64,000 nucleotides of DNA from Bimastos eiseni (lineage: Eukaryota > Annelida > Clitellata > Crassiclitellata > Lumbricidae): the NCBI GenBank assembly GCA_959347315.1, contig OY365806.1:36822264-36886263 (forward strand), read 5' to 3'. A program made the translations under genes and the position numbers. Below are positions 10,687-24,420 of this stretch, in pieces. The notes under the pieces are model-generated. The model was not told where the DNA came from. It did not search any database and was given only the letters and a program-made list of their open reading frames with translations. Numbering within the stretch: position 1 is the first letter of the stretch; every line of letters starts with the position of its first letter.

Positions 10687-12726
10687 AGCCAGACAATGCA
10701 GCGGTTAGTTTTAGAGAAGGCAGACCAACGAGGTAGCCCGAACTATATCACATTGGCACGTCTCCAAGATAAGGAGACGTATTTACAGAGCGATTGGTTG
10801 GTCTTAATACATATCCGGTCATTATAGGTTCAACACTGAGCTTATCCATAATGACTACCTCTAGAATAACAGATTTAACCACCCTTTCCATACCTGATAT
10901 AGGAATGGGAGATTTAGGGCTTACTTATAGTAGTTAGGAATCATAATATTTTTGATCTTTTGGTTTGCTGCCATTGGTGAGAACAAAATACTTCCGGTGC
11001 ATGATTGACAAAAGGAGTAAGTAAAACGAATCTTCGTATATGTCTAAAACTACACTAACCCAAACCGACCCCCACGATGCTTAACCTGACCCTAAACGAC
11101 CCTCACGATGCTTAAGCTGACCATAACCAACCCTCACAACGCATAATTAAAACAAATTATATGTTTTACTGTGCACATGTTATCATTGTATTACAATTGC
11201 TCGTGTTCTCATTATTATATGTAATCTGTGTCCGCATACAAGCCACGCCCAAAATATCATGCGTAAGTTTGAGTCCTAACTACTATAAATAAGCCAGATT
11301 TAGTAGCTCAGCCCGCGGGCGCTTAGATACCATCCTTATGGATTTTCTACCATTGAGTCGGGAGCGCAAGTTAAGTGTCCAGGAAGCAACAAGTTCAGAG
11401 GACGTGCTTGGCACTGCTTGCTACATGAGGATGTGAGCTTTAATAACGGGCATCAACAATAACATTTATTTATTAGATATGATTCTGCGTGTAATCGAGA
11501 TCTTAAAAGGACTAATGACAGAAACATTAATATGATTACATGGTTAAAAGTTGAACTCACTCATATAATCGACATCGAGATGTTCGTTGTAAATTTCTGA
11601 TAAAGGACAAGTATTTTAAGTACACATGATTATTACTATAAATCAACTTTCAAACACACTTATACACAGCATAAGGTAGTATGTTATCATGGGTGAGTGC
11701 AGGGCTACCAAACGTCGATGGCCCGACAAGGAATTACACTGAGCTAGAAAGCGTCGTGCAGGCAGTGTTTTTGAGCGATAACCGGGAGTTTGAATTTTCA
11801 CATCTTGTTTACATTACATACTCATTCAAGTAATTATATATTTGAAGGTAAATTGACCAATAACTGTGTTTGCAAAATGAAATATATGCATTTCGAGATT
11901 TGAAGTGGGGCGACATCTGTGTTTAAGAACGAAACGAAGTTCCTTGCGGGCTGGCGTAACAGAGTATGGCGGACCCTGAGGCTGACAAAGCATTATTTCT
12001 AGCGCCTCGTCTGACACACTCTGACACACACGTTCTTTTGTGAGTTTGTCATCATGACGCTAACTTTAGTCGACTTCCCCTTCGCCGAAATATTAATGAG
12101 TTCTGGTTTCGTTTTTTAACTGCGCTAGTTAATTCTGAAAGTTTATCTTGGTGGGGATCAAGCAAACCCCAGCAGATCAGCTGTCAGTGGTTCTGTGGCA
12201 CCCACACCCACAGTAGCCCTCTACAATTTAGCCCGTAAGGTATACCGGTTTCAGGTTCGTCAAAAGTTTATTCGGGACATCTCGAGATGTGAAAAATTAT
12301 CAAACCCCCAGTTCAAATTTGACAATTAATTCAACTTCTGTTTCAATGGCTACCTGACTTCTTCGTTCAGATTCTTTTTCTCTTCCGTGTAATACAATAC
12401 TATAGTCATGTCCTAGCTTGCCTCCCTTAACAAGACTGCCACCTACCCACAACGTCCTCGAACGCAAAATGGAGAGATCCCACGTGCTGACGCATTAACC
12501 TGGTGTGGTTTTAATCGGCACACTATATAAAGTCTATAGATAGATCTAACCCGATTTTGTTTCATCGATCATCTCGGTAATCCTCATGGAGTACGTTACT
12601 CATGTAGGGTCTAATAGAATAAAAACACTTCCGGTGCCTTTTTTGTACGGGCGTGTAGGCCTACTCAACCTGCTACAGCGGCATTTAACTGAAGATTCTA
12701 AGATTCTAAGGTTCAAAGATTTTAAT
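10687..12726. other. Intergenic DNA, no gene identified
   Basis: Mixed-composition DNA with a short imperfect duplication (CCCACGATGCTTAACCTGACC-type units near 11069-11135). No domain, RNA gene or clear transposon ends were recognised. A TMEM180 promoter or a non-coding first exon could lie here. Confidence 0.35.
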
Positions 12727-13901
12727 CAGTGTTGAGCTCGAGACCAAGAACGAGAGGTCCAAGACCAAGACCGGTTGGTCCTAGACCAAGACCGGTTGGT
12801 CCTAGACCAAGACCAAGACCGGTTGGTCCTAGACCAAGACCTAGACCGATACTCTTTTTTATAAACAATTCAATTTATTAGGAAAAAACGGAATAACACG
12901 CTTAAAACATTAATTCTATTACTGAAGCATACTAGTCTTAACAATGGTCCAGACAGCAGTTTTACCGGCCAGTCTGAACTTTTGGGGGTTCAGCCCTTGG
13001 CTTCAGCCTGAAAATACCACACTATAAATTACTTACAGTATAGGTTAGGTTCTAAATAAGATACCTGCACAACAGAGGTGTAACAAGGTTTCGAAAAGTG
13101 GGGGGAGGCATAATTTGCAAAATATTGCGCGAAGCGGAAACAATTTTTTGTTGCTCCCCCCTCTTTTTGAATTTTGCCCCCCCCCAGAAATTTGAAAAAT
13201 GGAGTGGCACGAATTATTTTAACAATAGTTAACTTAAAGTGCCATTGGAGAAACATAAAAAGAACCGATTGAGGGGGGCCAAAGGGGGGGACACTGAGCA
13301 CTCAAACTGGGGGGGGGGGCTTTGCTCCCCCCCAGTTTTGAAACTGGGGCCGGTGCCCCCTGCCCCCCGCTTGCTACACCCCTGCTGAACAAGTAGATTA
13401 CCGTTCCGTTTGAATGGTGTAGGCCTACTTGTACTCGGAATTGTAGGTTAACAGTGAGTACACGTGGCCGAATTATTAGATTGTTCCAAAACCTTGACAT
13501 TTTTTAAAGCAAATTTTGAAATAGCTGGTTCCGTTGAAAATGCATTTTTTGCCCATAGTTTCATGTATATATAGATGGTCAGCACGTCATAAATCGATTA
13601 CAAGCGCATAGGACCTAAACATCCGGTGTTTCTAATAATCGAAAATAACCTACAAATATCAAAGAAGTTGCTCTGATACGGCAAATGACCAAGAACGCTA
13701 ATCTAAGACGGAGACCAATCCCGGGCCAAGACAGTTCCCTTAAGAGCAAGACCAAGACCGACGCAGTCAAGATCAAGACCGATGGTCCGAGACCAAGACC
13801 AAGACCGATGCATTCGAGACCAAGACCAAGATCAAATCCGCAGTTTTCAGGTTTCGAGACCGTCTCGAGACCAAGACCTGGGTCTCGAGACCACATCCCT
13901 G
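12727..13901. mobile_element. hAT-like element with GAGACC arrays
   Basis: Left end CAGTGTTGAGCTCGAGACC. Right end, reverse-complemented, CAGGGATGTGGTCTCGAGAC. Both fit the hAT terminal style CAGNGNTG. The flanks are GATTTTAAT on the left and GATTTTAT on the right, consistent with an 8-bp target duplication plus one extra A. Both ends carry arrays of GAGACC/AAGACC in the same orientation (12735-12850 and 13735-13895). No intact transposase. A second hAT-like element is inserted at 13073-13384. Confidence 0.72.
13073..13384. mobile_element. Nested hAT-type MITE (312 bp)
   Basis: Inverted ends CAGAGGTGTAACAAG and CAGGGGTGTAGCAAG (13/15). Flanking octamers CTGCACAA and CTGAACAA match at 7 of 8 positions. 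The interior has long G and C runs (for example the run of G near 13307-13318) and no coding capacity. It lies inside the larger hAT-like element, so it is the younger insertion. Confidence 0.8.
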
Positions 13902-16069
13902 GATTTTATTAGTGATAACCAGTAGGCCAATTACGTAAATTGTAGCAATTAGTAATAAGTTAGTATTGATACAAATCTGACGCAATAAAACGTTGCTAAT
14001 ATTCTGGAACTGCAAAACCAAAGAAGCGTGAGCGCGCGATAGGCATAAATGAGCTCGACGAGATCGGTCAAAGAAACTCGCCTGCATTAGGTGGACCTAT
14101 TTAATTGTAGCCTAAGTCGTAGAAATGTCGCTGACTAAAATATAATGCGATTAGTCTTACAACCAAAGCCGATGCAGATGACAACATGTGACATTATCGG
14201 TCTTAATTAAGCAAATACGAAATCAACAGTCGTTGATCAGCTTCTAAGCTTTCTACAAACAGGACGTCGTCTCAGTCGCTGACCATTTGTCTCTCTCTGG
14301 GTCTCTTGCACTCGAAGCGCCTGTTTTTGGTGTGGACCGAGACGGGCACTATATAATTTTATAGATGCAATTCGATACTAACTAGGGCCTACGATATGGA
14401 ACTTGATTGTGGAATGCAAGCTGAAATCCTCGAGACGAACCCAAAAGAGAATGAATCTAACTCGTTACTCGGACATAATTAAACGAGCAGACAACCATTC
14501 GTGATTGTTGTCATTCCGTCCATTGACAAATCCTCATCACCATTCGTCTACTCCGTCTCAATGTGTACGTCTATCTACATCCGTCCATTTATCCATCATC
14601 CCCATTCCACCCACAATCCATCAGTCCGTACGTTAATTTATTGGTCCATTGACCACCCATCCTTTCGATCCACGACTTGAATATATGGGGAAGGTAATGA
14701 CTCTCTTCCAAGTTTATGGCGACCCAGGGGCGTCTAGATAGGGGAGGGGAGGTCCAGAGGCTAATGCCTCCAATTTCATATACGGGATATTATTTTAATC
14801 TTGCATGGGGAGATTTCTCTTGCCTTCCTGATACTTAGGACCATCACTCAGAGAGGGGTTGGTCGACGCCTCTGACGACGTGCCTTAATTAAAATTAATA
14901 GTCTTTGAATTCAGAATTTATCCTCTCCGTTTACCTCAGCTTAATTCACCAGAGCACACCTCACCTTGCCATCAACTCAATAATAAACAGGGTCAGGCGG
15001 AAAACCCGGTAGGTCTACATTTACATTTTCCAATTTAACCCTGCGCTTCAGACAGCATGTCCCTTCGTAATTGGCCACTTATATGGTCGATGACAGTGGA
15101 ATTCGACTTCTGTGACACTTTGTCATCATTCTATCATACTATTCTTGCAATCATACAGCGGTTTGTCAGTTTGAAATTAAACGAAGGCATTATCATTGTT
15201 GTTGTTGCTGCTGCTGGTGTTGTTCTCGTTGTCGTTGTCGTTGTCGAGATCATTATCATTATTATCCGGCATTTTCTCAGAGCTGACACATATGCGTGGC
15301 ACGAGACATTCACGCGGCGCTTTACCTTGCGAAAGAAGCGAAAATGCCACACTGCAGACGTGTATCGAATGAGGCTTTACACGTACAATTGGCATTGTTA
15401 AGCGATTCATCAATTGCCCTCAAGGGATCCAGATCACCGAAAGTACTTCATGTTAACTCTTTTATCGCCAAAATTACATTACCACAATTCTCTATTTCCA
15501 TCTTCTTAGCCGTTCTACTGCTTGGTCTCCTCTATCCCTTCTTCTAATCAAGGGCAGATCAGAGGTTTCGGTAAACCCTCACTCCATTTGATCGTGAAAG
15601 CCACACTGAGTTCCCTCCAAACCGATTTCAGAGAGATTTGATAACTGAAATTGTAAAATAGTAAATGGCGATGAGACTACATCACATCTAGGCTTCTTCC
15701 TCTGGAAAGGATTCAAATGAGGAACGATTAAAAGACGCCTAAGGGAAATGAAACGCGAGAACTGATTGAAAGGAGTGTTCAAGTAACAGAGGAAGAAAAA
15801 CGGCCATGTAAGCGAATAGCCAAGAACCTTTTAAGCAGTTCGTTTCTTTGACCGTTTTTGTCACCTTGATACCAAAAGTCTCGATGACCTCTTTTCTCAA
15901 GGATATCTAGCAGTTGCTCCAGTGTTCAACCGCATCTCTATTCTCAGATTTGCTAACCTACCTTCCGTCATAGTTAATCTCCTTTCTTCTTTTCCCTTCA
16001 TCCCACCTTCCTCTCAATTCGTCCCTCAATCCATCAATCCAGCCCATTCGTTCATCTATCCGCGCATCT
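13902..16069. other. Intergenic DNA, no gene identified
   Basis: Contains short GTT/GTC repeats at about 15196-15265 and CATCC-like strings near 14575-14640. Open frames here are short and show no recognised domain. Confidence 0.4.
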
Positions 16070-16285
16070 TCCCATCCATCCATTCATCCATCCATCCATC
16101 TATCCATCCATCCATCCATCCAATCCGGCCATCCATCCATCCACTCACCCATCCATTCATTCAACCCATCCATCCATCCATCTAACCCATCTATCCATCC
16201 CATCCATCCATCCTATTCATCCATCTATCCCATCCATCCTTCAATTCGTCCATCCAACTCATCCATCCTTCCATCCATCCGTCCG
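16070..16285 (+). repeat. (ATCC)n microsatellite, imperfect
   Basis: Runs of CATCCATC interrupted by TTCAT and CCCAT variants. The long Pro-Ser-Ile-His frames across it are artefacts. Confidence 0.95.
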
Positions 16286-16377
16286 TGATAATTGCTGTCT
16301 TCCCTTGTGCACCCAATTATTCCTTGTTCTGTCCAACACTACATCTGTTCGCATATTTTATTCATTGCATGCCAAAC

Positions 16378-16413
16378 TGTCTGTCTGTCTCTCTCTCTTT
16401 ATCTCTGTCTCTT

Positions 16414-16448
<35 letters not shown>

Positions 16449-16460
16449 GTCTATCTGCCT
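16378..16460 (+). repeat. (GTCT)n / (CTCT)n microsatellite
   Basis: Tetranucleotide GTCT array with CTCT interruptions. A related short TCTG run recurs at 17078-17107. Confidence 0.95.
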
Positions 16461-18194
16461 ATAATATTACATTATGGCCGTCGGTCTGCTCCCATCTACC
16501 TGTCTAGATGTCTGTCTATATATCTTCCTGCCGTCTGCATGTCTGTCTGCACGACTCTGTGTACGCCGACTTGTCATAGCGCTTGTTCGCTTGTCTAGCT
16601 GCGCGTATGTGTGCTTGTCTGCCCTTGTATGTGTCTATGTATCTACACATCTACCTCAGCACTATTAAGCGGCTCAAAAAGCAGCTCAGTTGATTTAAGG
16701 AGTCACCATACTGGCGGAAACGAGGATCCTAAACTGATAGATTGCCATCCAGTCTCCAGATTCCAGAGTTAGAAGTATAGAGACCATGTTGGGAGTTGCT
16801 GAAGTATAGGCCAATATATCGTCGAAAGAGAGGAGTGGCGACAAACGACGACGTCGTTACACACGAATGCCAACACAAGGAAGCTGCTTCTAGCAGCAGA
16901 TGTTGGAAGACATCCCTGATCAGTTAGCAGATCAGACGACATTCAACCTCAGCAGCCGGTCACTTGGTCATCCAATATAGCGGTCATCCATCCATTAACT
17001 ATATTACACCTCTCCTGAAGTACATAACTATTATCTGTCTTCGTCTCATCAGTGTCTGTGTCTATCCGTTTTTCTATCCATCTGTCTGTCTGTCTGTCTG
17101 TCTGTCAGTTTGCCGACCTAACAACCTGCAGTCTCTCTGTTGCCTGTCTGTTGATGTTTGTATGCACACGTGTACGTATGTACGCATGTACGTATATATG
17201 TACGATTTGTCCGTTCCTCCATTTGCCATTTGTCGCATTTCAAATACTAACAACTGCATTAAGGAATCATTGTGTATGTGGGAGGGGGTGCGTGTATCAG
17301 TGACAGTGAATAGCGACCTGACTGTCAATTGGTAGGTCCGTGGTTAGACGGATAACGAAACAGGAAGCTGTACTCAAGGCAATCTGAAGATGGATGCAAA
17401 CGATGGCTATCTTGCCTTACTGCTGGCGGAGCAATATGAGAACTGAAAGCTGGAAGCTGTCTCCCCCCTCTTTGGATCAGCTCCTGATGAATGCATATGG
17501 CTGCTAGAGAAAGCAATTTCATCAAGGCGTCTGCAACAGCGTCTGCCACTTAGATTAACTACAGAAGCAGCTCCGATGGTTACCACGTGACGAATAGGAC
17601 TAATTACGGCAGCTCATGTAAACGATTGGCATGTGGCAAACACAAACACAAACAAAAGCATGATTGCGTATGTATACGCACATACGTCATCATATGCCTA
17701 CATTACGCATAGCCAAATATTTCTTTTGTTTCAGTATCTTATGCATGCAAGCATGTGCATTGACAGACTCTTACACCACCCTAAGCAATATTCAGTTGCA
17801 AAATCATAATCATGTGTACCTACGCATTAATGTCTACAAGAGCACAGACCAACATACAAGCATTTATCCCCATTCATTATAATAATGAACAATGCTAATA
17901 TAGTGATTATAGTCTGCATTCAAACTCTCCGTGAGTTTTGTTGATATCTGCAAAAAAATTGCTTCCTAAGCAGACGATCAGAATCGCAGACAAAACCAGA
18001 CTGCAGATGTTTTGTAAGCGCGGCCTATTAATATGGAAGGAGGCAAAAAAGAAGAGAAGAGAATTTCTCTCCTGTCCTGGAGGACAAACATCTCCTCCTG
18101 TTGTTTTCAGATGTCTTCTGAATGCTGCCAGTCTCTTGCCTTCGCCAATCAACGTTGATTTTGTTACACGTCTCACAATAGAGCGACCAACGAA
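16461..18194. other. Intergenic DNA with short simple repeats
   Basis: Apart from the TCTG run near 17078-17107 and TGTACGTATG-type strings near 17170-17205, no gene or mobile element was recognised. Confidence 0.4.
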
Positions 18195-19389
18195 CAGAGG
18201 CGCGTTTATATAACACGGGGCCATAGGCGTAAGTATTTTGGGGGCCCTTCTGAATTTGTACACTGAGTCTGAATCCTTAAATTACGACACGCACGCACCT
18301 AGGAAAGAGGGGGTCATACATCTGTGACGATTTGTGACAAAGAGGAGGGTCAAAGAACTGGGATGCCACATCACACATCAAAATGCGTAACTTTAGTTTG
18401 TATTTTGAAATGTCACTCAATTAAACAAGTTCCACTTAATTAACAGTGGTCGTTGCAACAATTTAACAACACTAATTATAATTATGATTTTTGCAGTCTT
18501 TATTTTCGGATTTGTTATTCTTATTCGCTGTCAATAATTTAAGTGTAACACACAATCAGGAATCAATTATTTCGCCCAAATGCATTAAATCACAAAGAGT
18601 CGCTGCACGTTGGCAACGTGAACTAATGGCTACAATCGCAAATGAAGAATTGAAAGAAAGATTAGATTAGATAGACACAGAAGAGTTGAATTTTAATGGA
18701 ACGTCCAATGAACAGGATGATGATATCCAAGGTCCTCCTATTTATTCCATGATGGAGCATTGTGCGCGGGAGAATGGAGAATCACAGGCCTACAGAGGCC
18801 TATACAGTTTGGGTTATTTCGAGTTATTGTTATTAAACATGTAAAAAAACATTAATCTACCATAACTTTTCATTTTGTTGAATGCATGATGGTTGTAATA
18901 ATTATGTTCTCTCCATTTTTGTTGTTGACTTTTGTGACGACATGCGATGAAGGGGAAGGAGGAACAACAATCGTCCTAAATTGCCTGACGCCATTTCTGA
19001 GCTTCTGGCGGTGCTTATCCTATCATGTGCAAAGCCTCCCAAGGTTGAACTGGAAGTTGCTTTTGTGGGCGTTATTGACGGTAACTATGATTAGTTATAG
19101 AATCTATTTTAAAGGAATTTAAGGTTGTTTGATCTTAGTATAAAAAACACAAAAATGATATGTATGAGCCTGCTAATATTGAAATTAACAAGGCAATTAC
19201 GAATTATAATAAAACACTTATCGTGTGAACGCTTAGCTGCAAAAATGGGGGACACAAATTATATTCAAAACGTAAAACATGTTATTTTGTATGATTGCAA
19301 AATGCTTTCATTCATTTTTGGGCCCCTGAGATTTGAGGGCCCTAGGCGCGTGCCTAGTGCACCTACATGTATGGATAAACGCGCCACTG
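18195..19389. mobile_element. hAT-like element (1.2 kb)
   Basis: Ends CAGAGGCGCGTTTAT and, reverse-complemented, CAGTGGCGCGTTTAT match at 14 of 15. Flanking octamers CCAACGAA and CTCACGAA agree at 6 of 8. Just inside each end lies a GGGCCC-rich patch (about 18228-18247 and 19320-19350). No intact transposase is visible. A plus-strand frame running out of its right end into host DNA has no recognised domain. Confidence 0.68.
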
Positions 19390-20538
19390 CTCACGAAGTA
19401 GGTTTAACCTGTGACAAGTTCAGTCCCTCCCGGTGCTCAAGCCCTCGCTTAATGGAAACGACAGACACCTGTCCATCGGAACTCTTCCAGCCTCCATCCA
19501 AATTATCTCTCTATCTTCTTCAGCAGATGAGTCGTTCTCTTCTTAATGGAGGACAGCAGCAATATATTTTAGACAAAATAATCGCCTTGCGGCGTTCGCT
19601 TCTGCAGAAAAGCGACCAGTATCAGCCTTCTGTACTCATTACCATCCATCCTCCTCATCTCGATCCTTATTATCTATCTTCCCTCTCAAATGAAGACTGA
19701 TATATATATATATATATACATATTCAAATATTCCATCGATGCCTTGGTTAATATTATTGCAGAAGACACTGCCCGATTGCCAATCCGTCCGACCATAGGT
19801 CCCTTCCCGTTTAGTAGTTGCACAGGACGTGCCCCTCCCTCCATCAAGAAATAGACGACGAGCACTAGGTGATCCTTCTTGAGGAAAATTAAGATTCGTG
19901 GTATAAATGAAATGGATGGATAGAACCTGACTATTTGATTTATTATTTCATTAATTCGCGGCAAATGGTTTGATCATAGTTGGGGCAAGTGCTTGAGAGT
20001 GTCCTACTTGCCTAATTCATATTTGAAAGTACACACCTGTAGGCCACGGTCACCACTGAATAGTGACCCACCTCAGAATGAGTCGTGCCATGAATTCAAG
20101 TATTGACATCATCGGATGCTTGGCAGCATTCGTTTAGCGGTCAGTTTGCGTAGTAAATTTTATGCGAAACAAACGATTAGACTATGTCTAGAGAACCAAT
20201 TCCAATCGTTCCAAACAGGAATTGCCATTCACGTTGAAGAAATCAGAAATATCAGACAGATCGGGCAAGTTTTCATCGCATTTTATACATATTTTTGCAA
20301 TATACTTCTCTATTTTCGACCCAGCCTCTGTAACTGCTCAACATTCACTTTGAAATACAGCTGTCGTTATTTGGTCACTGGTTCTTCCCGTGGATTGGAA
20401 CTTAAATTAGATGACCTGATAACATCAACATCATAACTGAAGTTGGTCGTATTTGCTGAAGTTAAAGCTATCATTTTGCAGCTCATCTACTGCGTCATCG
20501 TCAATTAGCAGTAGTAGACTAATAGTATACCGTAATTT
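19390..20538. other. Intergenic DNA, no gene identified
   Basis: Contains a short (TA)n run at 19701-19720. The plus-strand frame that starts inside the hAT-like element ends at 19700. Its C-terminal part (LSLYLLQQMSRSLLNGG and after) looks mildly protein-like but has no recognised family. Confidence 0.35.
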
Positions 20539-20602
20539 CAGTTTAACGACACCGTGTGTAAGATATATCACTGACGTCACCCTCCTCCTAATCCAGGGAG
20601 AT
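20539..20602 (+). repeat. Dispersed repeat family R1, copy 2
   Basis: Shares CAGTTTAACGACACCGTGTG and GACGTCACCCTCCTCCTAAT with copy 1 at 3242-3330. It is truncated or diverged after ATCCAGGGAG, then passes into ATCGATCAATCAATCA-type simple sequence. Confidence 0.55.
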
Positions 20603-22659
20603 AAACTAATCTATCGATCGATCAATCGATAAATCAATCAATCAAAGTGTATTTGGCAATCAAGGAACAATTTACATGATAACTTTCTAACAAAGATAAT
20701 TTAAAATTGCACCGGAGACCCAATTAAGGGCGGAATAAAGGGTCCAGAGAGTTAGGGCCACTTAATAAAATAAGCATAGAGTCGCTCTAGTTGAGTAAAG
20801 AGGTAAAAAAAGAGTAGATGGGTGAAAATTAGACAGAGAAACAAAGCTTAACTAATATTAACTAACGAATATACTAACATTAAACATGCATTCATACATA
20901 CGTTCATAGGTACATATATATAATATATATTACATAATATATATATATAAGCGTAGATGCATACATAGTTACATACATTTCAATTTCGTCTCATACATGC
21001 ATACATGCATGTATGATTTATATATGTAGGCCTACACAAGTGCACACATACTTATATGAATACATACTATCAAGTATCCATACAAACAAACACATACATT
21101 GTACATACGCACATATCTACTACTAACGATAAGAGTCTGTCATAATAGCAGCGCCGACCACGAGTGAGCATTCGGCGTTCTTCTAACTGCGCAGACTCAT
21201 AGGGTGCATGCGTAAGCGCGCCCGCGTGTGCGTGCAGGAGGTGTGTAGGACAGTCCTATATAGAAAGAAGGCAAGGGAATCGATTTGTCAGCCGATCACC
21301 GTCGTTTCCTTTGCTGCCTTCCTTCCTTCCGTTATTCCTTCTGTCCTTCCCTTTGCTGTGCTTCCCCTTCCCGTGCTCTTCAAGGGACGACATGGTCTTC
21401 CCTACTCTTGGATGATGGGACGGACCGACGGACGGGACGGGGCGGGGGGGTCGGAGCAGAACGAAGGAGAGGCATCAGCCGTCCGTCAGCGTCGACCCCC
21501 TCGGAGGTCCGTTCATCTTCCACCGGGAATTAATGATCAGTTCACATTTGCATGCAATGCCACGAGTCACACAGACAAACGCAAAGATTCAATAATTACC
21601 CATCGTAATTTTATTATTTATATAGAGCCGCTATAATAATATAGCGACATCTAATTCAGCGGTTCAGTCTTCTGCCTCTAAACGATCGAATTTCAGCCGG
21701 ACTCTTGCAGAGGATCATGATTTCTGAAGACGGTTTCACTTGAATTGATATCTGTTGATGCTTTGCTTACTTTATCATTGCGCTATAGAAGTTATTGATC
21801 TAGATTCAGTCATTCGGTCATTCGGTTATTCGTTCGTTCATTCGGTAAATTTCAAGATGTCCATTACGAAGTGACATACATGTGTAATTGTGTATGCAAC
21901 ACATGTATGTTTCACTGTCAATATACTCTTATGTACGAATGTATTGTATAGAAAACTGTATGCATCTGTGCTGCTCGTGTGCGTGTAATTATGCGTGCAT
22001 GAATACATTCGTGTATGTAGGAATGGATGCATGAATTTAGGAATTAATTTGTGGTTTTCAGTAACTTAGAAATGTTTCACAAACATAGGCAAACGCAGTG
22101 ATATGTAAACGAATGACCAACTGTCTACATAACACAGACACTAATGATCTCGGCGTTTTTGACTGTTACAAACCAGCTATACATGTAGTTTAAAACAGTT
22201 GTCTATACAATACAGAGTTTCTTCTTGTAGTCCAGCATTGAACAGACAAAGTAGATCCGGCTAGTAGGAAAATCTTTAGCATCATTTTTCCTCAACCAGA
22301 AGTAACTGGAGTAGGTCTATGTCTCTCGTATAATCCGATAAATCAGAGAATGTCAGTAGATCGGCCAGTAGTCAGTCAGTCGGTGCGGTTGACGGCGGAT
22401 GACATCCGACGGAATATCGGCAGCGCTGCTAAAATTGAATTACAGCAGTCGATGCGCGTCGGAATTAATGCCTTAGATGCAGTTAAGCCTCAGGCAATAT
22501 TACAGAGACATTCTCAGTCCCGTCTTAACACAAGACTTTAAAAGCTGTCATATCATCATGTCTTCAGGCAACGCTTAGGCCTATGCATGGAAAGTCTATA
22601 AATGACTACCCGTCTACCAAGCTACAATGTACCAACTTACTTACCCATCTACCTACAAA
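20603..22659. other. Intergenic DNA with ATAC-rich patches, no gene identified
   Basis: ATACAT and TATATA strings dominate 20890-21120. Frames near 21208-21636 and 22350-22541 show no recognised domain. Confidence 0.4.
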
Positions 22660-22806
22660 CATGCATACATTACATGCCTGCATACATACATGGGTACACA
22701 TGTGCATACATACATATCTGCATACATACATACACACATACATACACACACACACACACACATACATACATACATACATGCATACATACATACATACATA
22801 CATACA

Positions 22807-22840
<34 letters not shown>

Positions 22841-22876
22841 CACACATACATACATACATACAATGTCATACATACA

Positions 22877-22907
<31 letters not shown>

Positions 22908-23140
22908 CTGCATACATACATACATATATACATACATACATACACACACATACATACATACATACATACATGCATACATATATACATACATACATACATA
23001 CATGCATACATATATACATACATACATACGTACATACATACATACATATACACATAATATATCCTTACATACAATGATACACACGTACATACATGCATGA
23101 ATTCAGAAATACATACATAGATACAACGCATACATACATT
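22660..23140 (+). repeat. (CATA)n microsatellite, about 480 bp
   Basis: CATACATA arrays with CACA, TGCA and TATA interruptions. All six frames are open over long stretches because the repeat lacks stops, giving spurious Tyr-Ile-His-Thr or Cys-Met-Tyr-Val proteins. Confidence 0.97.
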
Positions 23141-23954
23141 CAACGCATATATGCGTGCAAATATTCATGCTATACACAAAGCCTATAGGTCGGTCGGTCG
23201 GTGGTGCGTCCGTGCGTCGTCGTTGATTGCTGTCCCTCGTGTTATCATTGAGCCTAATCGCTTGGACCGACGACGACGACGTCTTCTTCTTCTTCTTCAG
23301 ACGACAACGTACAAGGTAACGGTCACCACCGTGTGGAACTATGGACATCCAGTGCCGTGTGGATGATACATCCAGTGCCGCGTGACGTCGTCTGCTCTGC
23401 CTCCATCTGTCGTCCAGCGGAGCAGTCGTCGTCATCGTAAGTCGTGTGTTGTCCTCCTCACAAGCGACAGGCGGCGCCACAGGCATTTCGTCAGAGGCCG
23501 AGGAGACTGCATGGTTGCTGCTGAAGAGGAAACCAAATGGCAAAAGAAGACACGAGATGCGAATCGTCGTCATCGTCGTCTGCCTCCTGCTTATATCCGT
23601 GTGTGTCTGCGTGGATGGACGTCTTGTTGATTGTGTCGTTGGATTTTAATACATCAATACAAACATTAATTGACAATTTATTGTACGAAAGAAGAAGTTG
23701 ATGTGCATAGGTGAGTGCTTTTATGGTTGAACTCAGCGTTGACGAGCAGAGGTCATGAACCCATTTCTTGACATGGACCCTGATGCGGGTGGGGATAACA
23801 GGGGGTAGGGGGGGGGGGTTAGGTAGATATATATCCAGCCAGAGATTAGTTTATGGAACGACAGTCACTATGTTCCCATACTATTGATGCACCCGCTCAT
23901 GCAAACCATTCAATCAATCGACACTCTTTACATGTATTCGTAGCTTGAGTAATG
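23141..23954. other. Spacer between repeats, no gene identified
   Basis: GC-richer stretch with CGACGACGACG and TCTTCTTCTTCTTC at 23270-23299. Overlapping short frames on both strands have no recognised domain. Confidence 0.4.
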
Positions 23955-24062
23955 TAAGACGATGACGATGATGATAATGACGACGACGATGATGATGATG
24001 ATGACGACGACGCCGACGACGACGACGACGATGATGACGATGATGACGATGATGACGGTAAT
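23955..24062 (+). repeat. (GAC/GAT)n trinucleotide repeat
   Basis: GATGATGACGACGACG-type array of mixed GAC and GAT triplets. Confidence 0.95.
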
Positions 24063-24374
24063 GATATTAATAATGATTTTCGAAATCTTTTGTTATATCT
24101 AATTTGATCATCTTCAGTGCTAGTATCTGTTGGTCGGATGTTCCTTTGGCAGTATGAGTGAAAGAGGGCAAAGGACGAATAGGAGGAGGTGCATAGGAGA
24201 TGGAAGGGAAAGAGAAGACCCAGCTAATGACATACTCTCGCATTCTTTACTAATAGAAAGAGAGAAACAGGAAGACAGAGATATGCAGAGATACAGACAA
24301 ACAGACACGTCGAGTAGTAAATCATTCAGCAATTACATAAGATATGTATAATACGTGCATGCTCCATGCAAAGC

Positions 24375-24386
24375 GCACTCGTGTAT

Positions 24387-24420
<34 letters not shown>

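Noticed and set aside
15057..15413. Plus- and minus-strand frames with Val-Val-Val or Asn-Asp repeats
   Set aside because: Generated by GTT/GTC trinucleotide repeats. No conserved flanks.
19125..19700. 191-codon plus-strand frame as a gene
   Set aside because: It starts inside a hAT-like element and runs across its right terminus into host DNA, with no recognised domain. Probably chance.
22660..23140. CRISPR-like regular repeats
   Set aside because: Units are 4 bp with no unique spacers. This is a eukaryotic microsatellite.
22583..23143. Several 150-residue frames on both strands rich in Tyr-Ile-His-Thr or Cys-Met-Tyr-Val
   Set aside because: Products of the CATA tetranucleotide array. All frames are open simultaneously.
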